From positions 26,751,906-26,815,905 of the forward strand of contig CM038221.1 in assembly GCA_021442155.1 (NCBI GenBank): a stretch of 64,000 bases of DNA, in the 5' to 3' direction. This DNA comes from Cymbidium sinense (lineage: Eukaryota; Streptophyta; Magnoliopsida; Asparagales; Orchidaceae). The notes under the pieces were generated by a model. It ran no database searches. It was not told the DNA's origin and saw only the letters and a list, made by a program, of their open reading frames with translations. This document shows positions 61,561-64,000 of the stretch, piece after piece; positions within the stretch are counted from its first letter, which is position 1; every line of letters starts with the position of its first letter. The translations under genes were made by a program, and so were the position numbers.

Positions 61561-62499
61561 TCACTAAAGTTGTAAGGTGGTGATCAAGATCGATATCTTT
61601 GCGGTTGTGAAATGCAATCTAAGCCAGCATCGCACAGTCCATCCATAAATCTAGGGTAGTTCACCGGCCACTTTTTGAACATCAGCAGGTGTGACGCTGC
61701 CTCAAGAATTGCCGCCTACACAATATGAATTGAGGATTTAATTAAAAAGATATTTAGTTTATGCTAGCTTTGACAAATAATAAATCATACCAAATCTGGG
61801 TGTGCAGCCTTGTATCTCCCACGCAATGAGGCAATGCTGGGGTGTCCCTCTACTGGTGTGGGTTCGTAGTCTACTGGAGGCTCCTGATTATGCCTCATGC
61901 GCTCTCCTCCTTCCTCAAATGCCATTTCACCTATTTAGCAAACAACTTCTGAAAGTACATGCCAACACCAAAAATAAAAACCATCAAAAGTACAGTGCAG
62001 TAATGTGGATAGGAACATAAAATAATAGAAGTAAACACAGCTAATATGTACAGTAGGTCCTATATAAAACAAACTACTTACATAAATCAGAGGAAGAACA
62101 AACATCTTCTAGCAACAATATAGAGAAAACTACAGTGCAGACATACACATAAGTAAACTGTTCATGCACACACTAAAGGTGTCCTACATATACAGGTACA
62201 ACAAATATATGTCTACAGAGGCATACAACAGAAAAAATAGCCTACTAACAATGTATAACTACTACCAACAGCATAGCGAAAACACATAATAGTATCGAGA
62301 ACTATACATTACCGACCAAAGAAAACACACCCTACACTAAAAATAATATAGAATAAAATACATCAACAAAAAATATACATGAGTAACAACAGTACTGAGA
62401 AAACTATATTGCAGACATACACAATAACAAGAACAAACATCTTCTAACAACATCATTAGGACAAAATAACAGTATACCGCAACCATACTATGTCCTACA
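61561..62499. other. Spacer between PMD and transposase, with short direct repeats
   Basis: A-rich and C-rich with few T runs. 62095-62150 and 62396-62453 share 'gaacaaacatcttct', 'agaaaacta' and 'gcagacatacaca', in different orders. No gene seen; the N terminus of the PMD protein may lie at 61560-61900. Confidence 0.5.
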
Positions 62500-63611
62500 T
62501 AAATAATTTTGTGGACAAGTGGTTCTATTGTGCCCAACATTTTTGCATAGTCCACATATTTTGTTACTTCGCTGCACATTCTCATCCATTGTGTTCATAT
62601 ATCTCCGTGTCCTGGGTCTGCCAATTCTCCTTCTAATATTTGGTTGGGCTAGTTCAATCAGATGACGGTCAGATAAATATAATGGCCAGTAAATGTGATC
62701 AGGATTCTCTCTAAGATGGAGTAAGCAGTGGTGATGCTTAGCCAGGGAAAAATTTTACGACATCCACGTACTAAGCCTGAATGTTAGTCATAGATAATGC
62801 ATAAATCAGCCCGAGTACATATAAGCGGAATCAAGTCCTATAATGTTCTAATAAACTAAGCCCAAGACTTATTGCACTCTGCTTCAACTATTATAAATGC
62901 TAAAGGACACAAACCATTATTTGCATCAATCCCAACTGCAGTAAGAAGAGTTCCTCTGTACTTTCCCAATATAAATGTACTATCAAGACCGGTTCAAAAT
63001 TTTACAAAATTAGATGATGACCCAAATGACCGTATGAGCTAAAATGTCCAGTTCACTTGATACTCGCACATTCATAATACGCACATACAATAGCCATGAA
63101 ATGATCCAGTGAACTGTATGACTCTTCCCAATTGCCAAAAATAGTCTGTATGGACTTTCTACGTGCATCCCAAGCTTTCATATAGGACACCCTAAATGTT
63201 AAATTTTGATTCCATACGACTAATAATTTTCCTGGGCTTCAAATCCAAAATGGTTGGATCGTAATAATAAAGCTGTGAAGTGCTATATCCAGTACTCAAT
63301 ATCGAATAAGTACATGTGTGTAGGGCTGTCATATTAGATATCCTCCAGGCACCACCCAACCTCTTACTCGCCCGAGCATGTAGACGCCACATGCATGGCC
63401 TATTGGAATGATTGTTATGTATGCAAAGTACAGTGAACCTTATCTTGTTAGAGTCACATGTTACATACTCCACGTTATTTGTTATGGACCAACCCTGGAC
63501 AGTGAATTTAAGGTGTCTTTTATCATGGAAACACTTCCCCTCATTTAAGTCTACTAGAATGAAATTCTCTTCTAGGAAAAGAGAATCTTCTGAGATGTCA
63601 TCGAAATTCAA
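62500..63611 (-). pseudogene. Mutator-like element (MULE) transposase
   Basis: A cut-and-paste transposase of the MuDR family. The frame at 63192-63611 has the N-terminal MuDR DNA-binding module: 'GKCFHDKRHLKFTVQGWSI', 'CMWRLHARASK' and 'HTCTYS'. Further along the minus strand are 'FKAWDARRKSIQTIFGNWEE' near 63150, and the catalytic-core segment 'GKYRGTLLTAVGIDANNGLC' then 'PLAF' near 62930. 'CIIYD' and 'HSGL' near 62800 match the next conserved block. It ends with 'RRRIGRPRTRRYMN' and a CX2CX4HX4C zinc knuckle 'CGLCKNVGHNRTTCP' near 62520-62565. The SWIM region expected between core and knuckle seems missing. Multiple stops; inactive. Confidence 0.88.
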
Positions 63612-64000
63612 TTGTTCATCTCATTCTTATGCTATCTGGTAGGCCTGAATATAATCATTGCTGTTGAACATGTGTTCCTCAGTACTATTCATTTTGTTAG
63701 AGTAATCTCTTAGCAAATGACTGTTCCTAGAGTCTGGACATTATTCTTCTCCAATGTCACCTTCACTATCAGCTATGTCAGAACTCATTATGTTAGGCAT
63801 TATTTCGTAGCCCTCATCTTTAGTCAGTAACGGTGCTACATGATCGCCATGGTATTCACCCATACTAGCAAAAGTGGAGGCAATATGATGAACATGAATA
63901 GGAGATGCAGTAACATCTCTCTCATCAGTACTGCACATTATGATGCAGTGTATAAGAGTAAAATGAAAAATATTAATTGGATAATGACTTTGATGTACGT
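63612..64000 (-). pseudogene. MULE N-terminal region and upstream flank
   Basis: The minus frame 63741-63938 starts 'MCSTDERDV' and is acidic at its end ('DIADSEGDIGEE'). MULE proteins often have such a variable acidic N-terminal segment before the DNA-binding module. A frame change separates it from 63611. Terminal inverted repeats of the element are not visible and probably lie beyond the window. Confidence 0.5.

Overview
The window is plant nuclear DNA, from an angiosperm with a TE-rich, long-intron genome. It holds a split plant-type VPS52 gene, an intronless CIPK kinase gene, copia, gypsy and RTE retroelements, and a Mutator-like element (MULE) with a plant mobile domain (PMD). The species cannot be fixed from the sequence alone.

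Layout. Positions 1-70 are the 3' tail of an RTE-type LINE. From 4197 to 47235 (+) run thirteen exons encoding about the C-terminal three quarters of VPS52, a GARP/EARP tethering-complex subunit. The exons total under 1.6 kb across 43 kb, and every junction is GT-AG. The first roughly 180 residues are not in the window. Five introns exceed 6 kb. They contain an LTR-bearing copia element in reverse orientation (5907-10502), a copia RT fragment (about 12780-14060, with a perfect 35-bp inverted repeat inside), a second degenerate copia element with LTR remnants (24001-28840), RTE tails and RT fragments, and a gypsy integrase fragment. VPS52 ends at 47235.

A 6.3-kb spacer of small repeats separates it from a convergent CIPK gene (53593-54979, -), a CBL-interacting protein kinase resembling CIPK12. 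Upstream of CIPK are foldback repeats, a diverged local duplication, and a short poly(A)-tailed retroposed sequence with an 18-bp target-site duplication. A satellite-like array follows at 58650-59435. The last 4 kb (-) carry a degenerate MULE transposase and a decayed PMD coding region.

Both host genes are otherwise well preserved, yet each has one single-base frameshift beside a homopolymer: VPS52 exon at 46785-46841, and CIPK at the G5 run 54084-54088. Either both are real lesions or the assembly has residual indels. No clearly new multi-gene system was found. The most unusual items are the retroposed insert with its paralogous empty site, the perfect inverted repeat, the satellite-like array next to a primer-binding-site-like motif, and the MULE-PMD pairing.
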